Assembly: GCA_015179025.1 (NCBI GenBank)
Contig: WHUX01000125.1
Span: forward strand, 1-64,000
Direction: 5' to 3'
DNA: 64,000 nt
From: Terfezia claveryi
Taxonomy: Eukaryota; Ascomycota; Pezizomycetes; Pezizales; Pezizaceae
The translations under genes and the position numbers were made by a program. The notes under the pieces were generated by a model that was not told the origin of the DNA, did no database searches, and worked only from the letters and a program-made list of their open reading frames with translations. This document shows positions 26,801 through 39,306 of this stretch, one piece after another (position 1 is the stretch's first letter; each line of letters opens with the position of its first letter).

Positions 26801-27117
26801 ATGCTGAGTGGCAGGCCTATAAATCAAGTTGGTGCCCAAACATACTATCTCCGATCCATTTATTTTCTCTTTCGTCCGCCCCAATAATTAGGACTAAATT
26901 ATCTCCTGCTGCATCGTAGACATGGAGGAGGTTCGTGATGATGCGAGGTACCCCAAGCCCGCGGGCCATGATGACAATACCATCTTCCTCTTGGATTTCT
27001 CTGAATATGTCTTGTTGGTAGGCCTTATGATATGTTAGCCATATGTGTTCTTGTCAACAGGTAATTCAGCTTCCTTACCAGTGGTAGCGATAGTTTCACG
27101 GGCGCCGCGGTGGACAT
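23889..27117 (-). CDS. RAD1: DNA repair structure-specific endonuclease Rad1/XPF (large subunit)
   Basis: With Rad10/ERCC1 it cuts the damaged strand 5' of lesions in nucleotide excision repair and trims recombination flaps, in the nucleus. Exons: 27079-27117, 26846-27023, 26705-26816, 26579-26649, 26468-26519, 25937-26413, 24950-25883, 24759-24896, 23889-24689; 2802 nt, 933 aa. The N-terminal helicase-like domain (MARGLGVPRIITNLLHVYDA, then TSRILVVDMLT) is followed by the linker and the ERCC4 nuclease. The nuclease has VDVREFR at about 712-718, GDYILTPD, and the catalytic ERKSIKDL at about 751. A C-terminal HhH2 region follows (MLRAVPGITVRNYKDIM). The intron 24690-24758 is 69 nt, in frame and without stops, so it could be retained; splicing gives the usual LIREK-to-TTDGHG join. 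The intron at 26817-26845 is only 29 nt. Confidence 0.94.
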
Positions 27118-27297
27118 TTGCAAAATGGGTTGCCCAACCAGTTGATGTGACCTGGAGCTGTTGAGCACAGAATCTCGCGTCACAATACTTCACCCACGTG
27201 AGTTTACTTGCCTCAAAAGAGCTACGGAGTAGGTACCGTAGAAATTGGGCAATAACGCCCCCTTCTCCCTATATTTAGAAGCTATATGCCCTAACTA

Positions 27298-27480
27298 CAG
27301 TTATACCTTGCTAAACCGGAACGCCTTTAACCGGAAAACTTGCTTTACGGACAGGCTTTGGTAATTTTGGAACTACAGCGCAAAATTTTATATTGGCTAT
27401 ACCGGACAAATATTAATGTCTAATTAATAATTGAAAAAAAGTTATTGATGTTGATACTCAACATCAGCTATCAACATGCC
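27298..27480 (+). mobile_element. Left-end remnant of a pogo-like element
   Basis: Begins CAGTTATACC and continues with AAACCGGAACGCC, TTTAACCGGAAAACTTG and TATACCGGACAAAT. These words are shared with the left end at 4929, so the two belong to one family. It is followed by a short in-frame start (MPRDTEKARIQQH, from about 27477) that soon breaks off. Confidence 0.5.
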
Positions 27481-27755
27481 TCGTGATACTGAAAAAGCCC
27501 GAATCCAGCAACACCTGTGCAGACAGGCTCGGTGCAGGTTGGATTGGTGCAGGTTGGCTCCGTGGAGGTGAGCTTCTACTTGAAGCTTCTGATAGAGCTA
27601 GGTTCATCGCATGATAGGATTTCCAAACTTCCGGTGAACCTTGCATTAGGATGTTCTCCCCAAATACCATCTAATCACCAGAAGAAAGAACATTTCTTCT
27701 CAACTACAGCGTTAATAGACTGCTCATTCTCTTCTGGGCGCAACCCCCATCCTGA

Positions 27756-28001
27756 TTAATCTATCATTGCCCAAGCCTTCTTCCATTGACCTTTCATATT
27801 TGCTATTTTCTGTCCTACTCGAACTGCTGTAATCTGATCCTTACTTTGGAAAAGCTCATCTTTAAGTTGCTTATAGCAAAGCACTTGCTTGCCATTCATA
27901 GTTTCAAGATTGTCCTCCATCCAGTTAATTAGATCTTCCGTTTCTTCTTTTTCCCATTTATATGATGAAGATGCGGATTCGGATGTGGTAACTTGCGACA
28001 T
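27756..28001 (-). CDS. Myb/SANT-like DNA-binding fragment, transposon-associated
   Basis: An 81-aa ORF whose residues ~15-80 (YKWEKEETEDLINWMEDN ... KIANMKGQWKKA) have the Trp spacing and helix pattern of Myb/SANT-like domains common in transposon-derived fungal proteins. The C-terminus stops abruptly after WAMID. The ORF sits beside pogo-like terminal sequence in a spacer. It may be a surviving exon, a domesticated fragment or debris. I cannot name a specific family. Confidence 0.35.
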   Translation of the reverse strand: MSQVTTSESASSSYKWEKEETEDLINWMEDNLETMNGKQVLCYKQLKDELFQSKDQITAVRVGQKIANMKGQWKKAWAMID

Positions 28002-28586
28002 TCTTGGGATAGGTACGGTGTGGTGGGATGTGGTAATGTTGTATGGATGATTAAGCCGTAAATAAAAAAATTTGATCTATCCATCAACTAGTCTCATGCC
28101 AAGAACGCTACTGCTAACGAAATGGTGGTGTTGTGCCAACCAGACTAGTAGGTAGTGTAGGAAACCAGACTAGGCTAAGTAGGTCTGATCTTCCTTAGTT
28201 AGCTTGGGCTGCAGCAATAGCGATCTGCCGTATCGGGTTCCCATGGAGAAGTGGAGGTGGGGTGGATAATGGTGTGGCAACCCAGGTCACTAGGCCCGCT
28301 CGCCAGAGCCGCAGCACAGCTGGGGTCTGATTGGCCGGGTCTGACGCAAAAAAAGCTTGTCGAAAAACGAAATATCTACAAACAAGCGACCCACGAGGAA
28401 CAAGTTCCATCGACTCCAGAGTACTGACGGTGCAATCCTGCAATCCTGCAATCCCGCCCTGATTTTCCCCAGTACCGAATATCACGCAGACAGAGGTGGC
28501 TAAGTTCGCAGCAGGAGTTTTTGACAGTTGCCCTGGACCGTTCCGGTAGTTTAAACCACACGACACATCTTACATCATATACCATC

Positions 28587-31500
28587 ATGACGAGTCTCAA
28601 AAGGCCATTGTTTAGTGGATCAACCTCTACAACCATGAACATTTCGTCCAAAGTATTCGTACGGTCTGGGAAAGGGAAATGTCAGAAAATAGTGCGTGAG
28701 CTTTATCTTCGGCAAGATATCCCATGCTCCTCAAAGCTATGCTCAGCATGTACTTTCAATGCTCCAACAGACGCGAGTGGTAAAGGTATTTCATCTATCT
28801 CCCATGTTACGGGATCTATATTCTCTAGACAATACATCCATATGTTCTCCTTAGCATGCTGACTCCTCCCACATAGTGCAAAACTTTGTCCTATCTGAAA
28901 AGCCAGCTGGAACTTTGGCATACCCCAATGGACATTACTTGATTCCAGACACAAATATTTTCTTATATTGCATGGATGTTATCGAACATGAATCAGCGTT
29001 CCACGACGTTATTGTTTTACAAACTGTCCTTGAGGAAGTACGAAACAGGAGTTTACCCTTATACAGCCGACTGAGGGCACTGACAAAGAGTGACAAAAAG
29101 CGGTTTTATGTCTTTCATAATGAGTTCCGACAGGAGACGTACGTCAAGCGCTTACAAGGGGAGATTATCAATGATCGTAACGATAGAGCTGTGAGGAAAG
29201 CGTGTAGTTGGTACAAATCTCACCTGGCCACTGCACTGGCTAGTACGTCTAATAAATTACCAGAAATCGTCATGCTCTCGGACGATAAAGGTAATCTGGA
29301 GAAAGCGAAATCAGAGGGAATTACCTGCTGCAATAGTATGTTGAATTCCCTTTCTTTTACAGAACTTTTATATTTACATAAAAGTGGTTGTTGGTTATCT
29401 ATTATTCGACCATTGGGTGGTTCTTATAGCAAAACACCTATTTTTGGATTGGACTGTAGTTGTCTCAAGTGTTTGAGTACTTACAGTCTTGTTTTCACAG
29501 TTCGAGAATATGTTCAAGGCCTGAAAAATGCAGATGAGCTACTAGATATGATTAGTGCTGCTGTTGAAGACCAAGAATCGAAGCTAGTGAAAGGCGAGAT
29601 GCTCTATCCTGAGGTATATCTTGTGAACCTGCATTCTTATGTTCAGATGCGAATTGAGGCTAATGCTTGCTCACTCAGTATTACTCCATATCGAAGATGA
29701 TGACGGGTGTAAAGGCCAGTACCCTACATCAAGGTACATTCAACGTCAGCCCGTATAATTTCCTCGAGGTACGTCTGGGCTGTATTTGAGCGAATGATTA
29801 GCAAGAATAAAATCTTTTAGCTGATTTATATAATTTAATAGGGATTTATTGCCACTGCAGCGTTTGACAGAGCCTTGCTTGTGTTAGGCCGCGAGAATAT
29901 CAATCGGGCCGTGCAAGGCGATCAGGTGGTGGTTGAGATTCTTCCGAAAGACCAATGGAAGCAGCCCTCCACGAAAATAGTTGACGAAGAAACTCTTACA
30001 AAGAACGACAATCCGGATTTGGACGAACCAGAGGCTATTGAAACGGAGCAGGAGCGGAAAGCTCTCATTGAAGAGGCTAAGAAAAGTCAAGGATTGTCTT
30101 TTGAGACCCGACCCCAGCCAACTGCACGAATAGTCGGAATCGTCAAACGCAACTGGAGATAGTTAGTTAACCCCGACTTGCTTTTGTTCCTTTGCCAGTA
30201 CTGTTTCTACCATAGCACATGCTTGTAGCTACCAATGCATGTAAGCATGTGTTCGTGGGCGACATGGGCTAACCAATGAAATAGCTATGTTGGCCATGTT
30301 GATCCAAGCTCAGTGTCGTCAGGGCGTGGAAGGGGGCAGCAAACAGTTTTCCTATTGCCCATGGATAAGCGCATCCCGAAAATTCGCATACGCACTCGCC
30401 AAGCCGCTGCGCTTCTAGGTAAGCGAGTTGTCGTCAGCATTGATACTTGGGATCGGGCTTCGAGGTATCCGGTCGGGCATTTTATTCGCTCTTTGGGGGA
30501 GGTGGAGACGAAGGAGGCAGAAACAGAGGCACTACTGTTAGAGTGGGATGTCCAATACCGACCTTTTCCCAAGGCTGTCCTTGATTGCCTACCCAAGGAT
30601 GGCCATGACTGGAAAGTGCCAGGGGATAAGCAGGATCCTTTGTGGAAGGGAAGGAAAGATTACAGGGACTTGTTGATATGCAGTATTGACCCACCTGGTA
30701 TGTGCCCACGTCTACATTTCGTCGACTTCATAGTCTAACACTCCTACAGGATGCCAGGACATTGACGATGCACTTCATGCTCGTATTTTACCCAATGGGA
30801 ACTATGAAATTGGTGTCCACATTGCCGATGTGACTCACTTCGTGAAGCCTGATAATCCTATGGACGATGAAGCAATAGCAAGAGGAACTACAGTATACTT
30901 AGTGGACAAGCGTATTGACATGCTGCCTATGTTGTTGGGAACTGACCTGTGCTCACTGAAGCCATACGTTGATAGGTTTGCCTTCTCATGCATATGGGTG
31001 AGCCTGCTCCATGTTCAATCATTGTCTACTACATCTAACTCTCTAACAGGAACTAGATCGAGATGCGAACATTTTGAGTGTTAATTTTTCCAAATCGGCT
31101 ATTCGCTCTCGAGAGGCCTTCAGTTATGAGCAGGCTCAGATCCGCATCGACGATAAGTGAGTGTCTTTCTTTGGACTATCAGAGTGTAGCTACCACGCTA
31201 ACATCATGCAGTTCCTTCCAGGATGAGCTAACTAAAGGAATGCGAGTGCTTCTTATGCTGTCCAAGAAGCTTAAACAAAAACGAATGGATGCTGGTGCAC
31301 TCAACCTCGCCAGTCCAGAAGTCAAAGTTCGGACTGAATCCGAGACCTCAGACCCTGTTGATGTAGAAACAAAGCAGCTTCTAGAAACGAATTCACTAGT
31401 AGAAGAATTCATGTTACTTGCCAACATTAGTGTCGCACGTAAGATCTACGAAGTTTTTCCTCAAACCGCAATGCTTCGTCGGCACGGTGCTCCTCCAGCG

Positions 31501-32238
31501 GCAAATTTTGAGGAGCTTCAAAACCAACTTAAAGTACGTAAGGGAATGAATTTACGTGTCGAGTCGTCGAGGACATTGGCCGATTCTTTGGATACATGTG
31601 TGGATCCTAACGAGCCTTTTTTTAATACCCTTGTGCGTATTGTGGCTACGAGATGCATGCTTGCTGCAGAATATTTTTGCTCTGGGACACAGGCCTACCC
31701 GGAATTTAGGCATTACGGACTGGCGTCAGAGATTTATACGCATTTTACGTCGCCTATTCGGCGGTATGCGGACGTGGTTGCACATAGACAGCTTGCTGCG
31801 GCTATTGATTATGAACAGCTTGATTCTTCGTTACATTCCAAGGGTAAGTTGGAGGCTATTTGCAAGAATATCAACATCCGTCACAGGAATGCACAGTTTG
31901 CAGGGAGGGCGAGCGTTGAGTACTATGTGGGGCAAGCACTTAAAAACCGCGAGACGGAGGAAGAGGGCTTCGTGATGAGGATCTTCAGCAATGGGTTTGT
32001 GGTGTTTGTGCCCAGGTTTGGTATCGAGGGATTGATTAGGACGAAGGAGTTGGAGGGCGTGCAGCAGCAGGATGTGTCGTATGATGCAGAAAATTATGTG
32101 TTGACGGTGGAGAGTGGGAAGAAGAAGTGGCAAATAGGGCTTTTTGATAAGCTTGCCGTGAGGGTGAGAAATGTCAAGGAAGAGAGCACCGGGAAGAGGA
32201 AAATTATGTTGGATCTGGTCAAGACTGGGGAGAAGTAG
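28587..32238 (+). CDS. DIS3: Exosome complex exonuclease Dis3/Rrp44
   Basis: Catalytic subunit of the RNA exosome, with 3'-5' exoribonuclease (RNB) and endonuclease (PIN) activities in nucleus and cytoplasm. Nine exons: 28587-28785, 28877-29335, 29501-29613, 29679-29768, 29842-30161, 30285-30697, 30750-30997, 31050-31156, 31212-32238; 2976 nt, 991 aa. It begins with the CR3 motif ([12 protein letters not shown]). The PIN domain follows, with acidic residues in PDTNIF, an E in VLEEVRN, and LSDDKGN. Next come cold-shock domains, the RNB core with [13 protein letters not shown] (catalytic aspartates), and a C-terminal S1 domain ([19 protein letters not shown]). All introns are GT-AG; the longest is 165 nt. 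It is divergent from RAD1. The exosome partner Rrp45 lies ~26 kb downstream. Identification is very secure. Confidence 0.96.
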
Positions 32239-32567
32239 ATCTTCTGAGGATCAAAAATCAAGGTGTTTCTTCGCGTCACGTGATGTTAGACGCTTGAGAA
32301 CAATTCTAAATTAGAATGTCATGACATGGTATCGTAAAAATTTCCGTCGCAAGAGTCCCAAGTTACCGACTATATCTCTATCCCTTGTAGCTTTTTTACT
32401 TCCTATCCTAACATTTTCTAGCCCGACCACCCGTATGTAGCCTTCGACTCTGTATCCAGTAAGGAAAAGACATTTACAGTCTTTCGCCGAGCTCTGCCTT
32501 CTTCTGTCCGTACCTTTATCACCGTTTATTAGCGTGTGACCAGTGCGGTATTTCTAGTGGCAGGAAC
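32239..32567. other. Convergent 3' spacer between DIS3 and ARG1
   Basis: About 330 bp separating two convergent genes. No gene or repeat was recognised. Confidence 0.4.
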
Positions 32568-34253
32568 CTACTTCTTCAATCTGATGGCCTGGACGTTGAT
32601 GAATCCAGTGCTGTCAATTGGCTCCAAGCCACCAATGATGTCCATGGAGCTCTCGTCCATGTCGTACAACTTCTCTGTAGCACTGCTTCTGCCGAGAACA
32701 GAGAAGTATCCCTTGTATACTTGGCATCTAACAGTACCGTTGACGGTCTTTTGGGAAGCCACAACGCTAGCCTCTAAGAACTCCCTCTCGGGGGAGAAGT
32801 AAAGACCGTTGTACAAAACCCTAGAGTACCCAATAGTGACGAACTGGTCACGGAGTGCACGGATCTCCCTATCGAGGGTAAGACCCTCAAGGTCGATATG
32901 GGCAGATCGGAGGATAGTAAGGCCTGGGGTCTCATAGCACCCTCGGGACTTGATACCAATGAACCTGTTCTCTACAATATCGATACGGCCAACACCGTTC
33001 CTGCGGGCAATGGCATTGGCGGTGAGGAAGAGCTGAACTGGGTCAGTGACGGCCTTTCCGTTCTCGTACTCGAGCTTCACAGGGATACCCTTCTCAAAGT
33101 GAACCGTGAAGTCCTCTGGCGCATCTGGGGCGTCTTGTGGGTCGACGGTAAGCTTCCACATGTCCTTTGGCGGAGTCATGTTGGGGTCCTCAAGGATACC
33201 GGCCTCGTAGGAGCAGTGAGCCATGTTCTCATCCATAGACCATGGCTTAGCTTTGGTCTGCGAGACGGGGATGCCAACCTTGGCGGCGTAGTCGAGAAGG
33301 TCGTTACGGCCCTGGAAGCGGTTGTAGAACTCGGGAATTCGCCATGGAGCGATGACCTTGATGTCGGGCTTGAGGGCGTAGAAGGCAAGCTCGAAACGGA
33401 CTTGATCGTTACCCTTACCAGTGCAACCATGGGAGACGGCAATACAGTTCTCTCGGAGTGCAACAGCGATCTGGGCACGGGCAATGACGGGACGAGCGAG
33501 GGAGGTTCCTGGTGTGAGGTTAGCGGATCAGCCTATGGCGAATTTTTTTTTTTTTTGTTTGATACTCATTACCCCCTTCCAATCCCGGTAAGGGGACGAT
33601 AAGGAGCCACCGGGTGGATTCAGGAACAAGGCAAGTTAATCCGCAGCCTGTGGTGAAGGATAGATGCATACCGAGCAAGTAGACGTTCTCGTAGCTGGCA
33701 TTGCACTGAATGGCAGGGAAACAGAGATCCTTTACGAACTCCTCTCTGACGTCCTCAATGTGCACGGCACAGGCACCAACTAGATAACAGAGTCAGCACC
33801 AGTATGGTTCGATTGGGCAATCTTCGGACATACCAGCGAGAGCCTTCTGCTTGGCAGCCTCAAAGTCCTCCTCCTGGCCAATGTCGGCCACTGTTTACAC
33901 ATTCATGTTAGAGTCACTCTGATGGCTATGTTGTGATCCTTACTGAAGCAGACGACATCGTATCCCTTCTCAAGAAGCCATGCTATAAGATGGTTAGCTA
34001 CCCTGCTTCAACTCAAGTACATGCAGAGGCTATCACCCGGCAGGAATTGACCCACCGAGAATACAAGAGGTATCGAGACCTCCGCTGAGAGAACAACTAT
34101 GTTAGGCGATGGTATTTTTGTATGTCAAAATGCATGACTCACGAGTAGGCAAGACAGACCTATTGCGGCGACCTGTTAATAAAAACAGCTCTAGACGCAC
34201 CAATTGGAAGCCCAACGTAAGGGAATGTGGCTTACTTTCTCCTTAGTGGCCAT
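32568..34253 (-). CDS. ARG1: Argininosuccinate synthase
   Basis: Joins citrulline and aspartate, with ATP cleavage to AMP and PPi, in cytosolic arginine synthesis. Seven exons: 34236-34253, 34143-34159, 34056-34084, 33944-33982, 33834-33890, 33672-33779, 32568-33508; 1209 nt, 402 aa (family ~410). The N-terminus MATKEKVCLAYSGGLDTS holds the ATP PP-loop, and it is split across three tiny exons, one of only 17 nt. Later landmarks are GYDVVCFMADIGQEED, the substrate-binding GCTGKGNDQVRFE, IAPWRIPEF, KPWSMDENM, and the C-terminal AIRLKK. The intron at 33509-33671 is 163 nt and contains a long A-run. The long antisense ORF at 32898-33602 is only a shadow. Secure. Confidence 0.95.
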
Positions 34254-36577
34254 TGTGTGTCTAACTCGGGTATCTCAATTGCTCAGCGGAGGGTAAATGT
34301 GAAGGTGGGATTGTGTGGAGTAAGAAAGTTATGATCTGGCCAGTTAGATTTATAGCTCTGATCTAAACAGAAGAGCTGAAGCTTCTTCAATCGCCTACCC
34401 CACTGCCCATGGGTAAGTACTTAGTGAGTCAGATTTTTTCTCTCGTTAGAGGGGCGCTGGAGGTTAGTGCCCCTCACCTTTCTTCTGTTGCGACATAAAA
34501 TGCCCCACAACTTATCGTTGATCTTGTCTTATACAGCTTTTTTGTTCCGGGGTGATACCTTCTATCCATACTTGTAGATTAAAGTATATTTGCAGAAATT
34601 GGGAATCATGAAACTAATGTCTCCCCCATATACTTACAAGACTTGAAAAGTTTCAACTCATCTACCAAGTAGCCTGTAATTCAAACTGTGGAGCACCCAG
34701 CAGTTCCGAGCTGAACTAGTCTGGTTGCACGAAGCTTTGCTTTTACAATCATGAGGCGATATTTCTGCTCGCCGTAACTACGGTTTATTCATGACATGGC
34801 AGGGTATATTTTTATATACAGTTTTTCTCTTTGCATATGAGACTGCGTATCCATCAATCTGTTCCCTTGCTGAGGTCAAATTCACCTAGCCTTCTGACTC
34901 TAGAAATCCTAGGCACGAGAACAAAAATCAAAGCCTTCAACGTTGTGCGTGTCCAAAAATTTTTTTTGTTCACTGCTTTTTTTTTCTCCTTCGGCGATTT
35001 GCGTATAGTCAAGTTGGCATTTGCCTAAAACGTGTAGAGACCTTGATACGGCAAATATAAGAGATATAGGCTCAATCATCCTGTATTCCATTCCTTACAT
35101 AGCTCCTAAGGCGATATATATTGGGTACATTATTAACCCTCCTCCTGGAGGGGTTGTTCTTAGTCTGGTTGGTTGTACTAACCCCTCACTGCTAGCCAAC
35201 CAGACTAAGCAATGCGGCAGGTTTCTCCCTCTGCGAGGGGTAGTGCAACCAGCATGTACCGTATTTTCTGATTCTTATGGCCCAGAGCTAGCAAGATCTA
35301 ACGTGAAGAGGTGTGATTTTCACTACAACTAGACCTATCGAAGTGCTCGTGCGGTAGCGCCGGGTTATAAAGAACCAGAAAATACGGTAGGTTTCTCCTA
35401 GGGACAGAGCCTAAAGTGATCTGCACTGACCCATTAGTTTGTATATTTGTTATGTACGGTGGGCAGACTAAATTACCCTCAACAACACTCGATAGAAAGA
35501 AATATGGCCAGTAAAGTAAATTACAACAAATAATCCAACAGCTGGTATTGCCCCTCACTCATTGAACCATTCCAACTCATCTGACTACTCTATCCAAGTA
35601 AATGCTATATAACCACTGGATCTTCTCTCCACCTTCCTCGCCCGCATACATTTTAATGTAAATATATCCATCCTGTACCTTTAGGAGACGCACTTTACTG
35701 AATATATGGATCTGCTCCAGCACTAGCTGAGTTGACCCCAATTGCAAATCAACAGCCATTAGACATTGGAGCACTTACCCGTAAACACAGGTGCTAACTT
35801 TGACCTCCTTCAGACTATCTGCATCGAAATCTACCAGTTCCAAATTAGAGAGATCGTCTGCAGTGGCAGACTAGTCCTCATCATGTTCTACAGTCTCTAT
35901 TAGCATTGATTACAGAGTAGGACTAGATGGCTAGTACTCACTAGTATGCTCAACCTCATAGTCTGGAGTTTCTTCTTAATTTCTGGTAGGAGGGCAATAA
36001 ATATATAATGGAGCCGTCTTCGGGAACATGAGCAGGCCCAAGGATACAGCTGTTTGAAGTTGCCATATCTAATTTTCAGTATAGCATCTCCGTGAAAGCT
36101 GTATTTACACAGTGAGAAGGGGAATGCGAAATCAGGTACGTTGGTGTTTTGCTTCCAAGAAGTGCAGTTGAAGGCAATGCAGTTTATGAAGCAATAGCAT
36201 GCATTTGGTGGAAACAAGCTTGATTGGAAGGTTGCATTGTAGGAATGAGTTTCGTGAGGGAATCCTGAGCTCTAAGTAGTCTCATGATGCACTGCTAGTC
36301 GACTATGTCACTTTGTATTGTGAAGTTTAAGTCATAGCTGCTCTACCTTTACCTGCTGCTCGCTCTTGGTGCAACGGTGGCAGTGAATAAGAGTGTCCAA
36401 AAAAAATGAAGAGAATAATAATGTCAAAATCAGAGTAGTCTCAGAACCAATCTAGTACCGTATTAATATTATCTGAGAACGTTATTTTGGTACTCTGCTA
36501 CCACAAGGGAATATTGGCAAGGATATTACGTGCCTACCAGGCTAGCCATTTATGTCAACCAAATCGCTGGTACCTCG
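34254..36577. other. Repeat-bearing spacer upstream of ARG1
   Basis: Contains the ARG1 promoter. Copies of the dispersed motif lie at 34717-34730 (+, one base short), 35161-35173 (+) and 35195-35207 (-). A partial GTGCAACCAG follows at about 35243. The 35161/35195 pair forms a tight inverted repeat. Nearby hairpins CCCTCCTCCTGGAGGG (about 35138-35153) and CCCTCTGCGAGGGG (about 35227) resemble the one at 21703. No supported gene; small ORFs such as 35900-36217 lack recognisable features. Confidence 0.5.
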
Positions 36578-36579
36578 TA

Positions 36580-36625
36580 CCGTATAATCTCGAGAAATTC
36601 ACTAGCGTCAGTGGCGCCTGCAATG
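36580..36625 (+). repeat. Left terminal inverted repeat of the pogo-like element
   Basis: 46 bp, matched in reverse complement by 40301-40346 with two differences; preceded by target-site TA. Confidence 0.85.
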
Positions 36626-38192
36626 TACCATTTAAACCTGTTGTAGTACAAATGCGCACGCCATGCATAATCATAAATGTCCAAGGGTACATGATATAGA
36701 GCATGAGTGCGGTGTATTATTGCGTGTTGATATATGGAGTATGTACATAGTCCTCCAGCGCCCATGTATACTCTAATGCCTCTGTATCATCGCCATTAAT
36801 AGGAATAGATCTATAAAACCCATCAAGTTCTGTAACAGTCGGGTCTGTTCCACCATTACCTATAGTAATACTTGCAGGATCAATACCTTTAATCGCAAGC
36901 TTACTATCTTGACTGCCATCAACTGGTAAAGTAATACCGACATCTCGAAATGATTTACAAATTATATTCTTCTTGTCGGTACAAAACTGTACCCATGCCT
37001 TAGCTACAACATGAGTAGTCATGATGCGTTTAGCACTAACACTCCAACCTTTTGCAACTAATGATGAATCAATTAGTTCTTGTTTCTGAATATACTGGTC
37101 TGTATAGTCTCGAAGATATTCTTTGAAAGGCTTATTGACTGCAGTATCTAGTGGTTGCACCAAACCAGTACATCCACCAGGAATAAGAGAGGGTATTATC
37201 TTTGACATCTTTGAGACGTGCTAGTACAGTATCTGTAGTATGAAAAGCAGCGGCATCGAGAATAAGTAAACTGGAAGTATGTTCTTGAGGATTCAATACT
37301 GGTATAAGCTCTTTGTCAATAAATTGAAGAAAAAGAGCCTCATTATTGTATGCTGTACGGTTGAACTCCACAGTTACACCGGAGTGATAAAGATGTGCTT
37401 CGGAAGTGCGAATTTTGGCAGCAGGACCATTAGAGCCATGAAAGATAAGTTTCGGTTAATGCGAGAGATTCCATCTGCAAAAAGGTAAAGAATTAAGGTG
37501 GCTTGTCGTTTATCCCATCCAGATTGTTGAGTTTTAGCGGATATGGTTTTGTTGCCTTTAAAAACAAAGGTTCGACCGTCAAGATATTCAAAAGGGATTG
37601 GTACCGTCCAATATCTGTTGTAATAAGGTCTCGCTCAAACACATTTCTGGGTTGAGAGTTCCGCCGATTAAACTGTAGCCACTGAACAATGAGTTGCTGA
37701 TATTCTTCTGGAATTTTAGATGCTTTGCGAGTAACTGCACGAGAGCTAATACCCCATCGTTTTTGAAAGTTGGTAAACCAAGCATGAGAGAAGACAAAGA
37801 TTTTAGGAGCACGTGGATAATGCTTAGAAAATAAGTCTATTGCCTGACGTCTAAACCATCCACGTCGAATAAGTCTTCCCACTTGGCGCTGTCGAACAAA
37901 TTGTTCAAATAAATCCATCTCCAATAGCGGCCACATACATAACCATGTAGCATTAGGTTGTCTTCGACTGCCAATCTTTTGTCCAACAATTTCTATGCGA
38001 TTTCTCCACCAGCTAGCAATAGTTGCTTGTGGTATCTTAAACCACTTGCTAGCTTCAATTTGTGTTGGCGGTCGATATTCTAACCATTCACAATGGGAAT
38101 CCTTAGGTACCCGATGATGTGTAAGAAACATCAGTACCTCAACCTTCTTTTCACGTGAATAGCTCCGTTCTATTCGCTTGATAGGACCTATA

Positions 38193-38882
38193 GAGTAACA
38201 TACTGCGTAACGATCGACACCCACGTGACGATCGACACCGGCCCCCTGCCACATGCCGTAATATTCCAATATCTCCATCAATAGATGCGATATCGATGCA
38301 GTAAGAACAATGAATATGGGCTAAAAACACTCGAAAAAGTCAAATTTAATATCTCCAACCCACTCCGATCTACGCTGAACCCTCTATAGCACCTGAATTC
38401 GCAATACCACTTACGAGCACCCCTCTAGCATAATCCACCCCCACCCGCCCCACACTGCCCACGACAACCACTGCTAGCTGCCATAGGTTCCCTAGAGGTC
38501 CACTCTATAAGCCTTATTAGTATAGACTCAAGCTGCTCACTGTATATAGAACTACATGGACTACAAACTGTACTGCTCTGTAATACTTTTGCAAGCTAGC
38601 CCCCTCGGTATCGAATTTCAGCTATTTTAAGCGATTCAATCAAGCTATATTTGTGGTACTGCAATCTCAAGATCTTAGGGTGCCCCTCTATACAGTATTT
38701 TAAGCCCAGCATGTTCCGTAGCTTCTGAATCATGCAAATTTCTGACCAAGCTCTATATATCTCGATATACAATGTATTCGGCCTCAAGGGTCCTAGCAAT
38801 CATAATACTAAGCCGCTCGATTCAATACAGGCTTAGCCGAGACTTTTGAAGGCCCTTGATCTGTTTCTACAACTGGGGCTTC
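38193..38882 (+). repeat. Left arm of the 1.8-kb palindrome
   Basis: Inverted copy of 39307-39996. It contains the minus-strand 67-codon ORF 38596-38799 (starts MLGPLRPNTLYIEIYR), which the other arm repeats exactly on the plus strand. Confidence 0.92.
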
Positions 38883-39306
38883 ACCTCTGTACCATTATTA
38901 AGTATCTTAAAGGTTTGGGTACATTTTACAACCTCCACCGGATATCTTAATATTTTAGAGGAACTTGTAATCTGTATAGGATTTCTTATGAGTAGGAAGA
39001 CGCAGGAGTATTCAGAGCTACTTGAAGGAGGTTAAGAGATATTGACCAGTTGAGGGTAGCTGAGATGCGTTGGGTGGAGAGGTGTCCGAATACCCAAAGG
39101 TACCAGCCACAGACTTGCACTAGCAGCACAGCAGGGCCAGCACCAGCACCAGCACTGAATACAGGCATGTGGTTAAGGCGCCTACCTTGCGCTTGAGCCA
39201 ATATGGCTCAATTGAAGCTCGTGAAATTTATGAGCTTCAATCCTAGAGATGATATAACGTACACAAACTCCTAAACCCTCAAAAAACTTAACAATGGCAC
39301 AGAGAA

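Larger units (their letters stand above)
27118..28586. other. Transposon-derived spacer between divergent RAD1 and DIS3
   Basis: It carries promoters for both flanking genes. It also holds a pogo-like left end (27298 on), a Myb/SANT-like ORF (27756-28001), one copy of the dispersed motif (28133-28147) and a partial second (ACCAGACTA near 28163). A trinucleotide-like block, GCAATCCT repeated, lies near 28430-28450. Confidence 0.5.

Noticed and set aside
32898..33602. 234-codon plus-strand ORF
   Set aside because: Antisense shadow of the highly conserved ARG1 coding exon.
37493..38281. 262-codon ORF taken as a complete transposase
   Set aside because: Its first ~30 codons come from the palindromic insert and its last ~30 are out of the true frame; it is a central piece of the broken transposase.
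38596..38799. 67-codon ORF duplicated in both palindrome arms as a gene
   Set aside because: Duplication follows from the inverted repeat itself; no domain, promoter or codon signal supports it.
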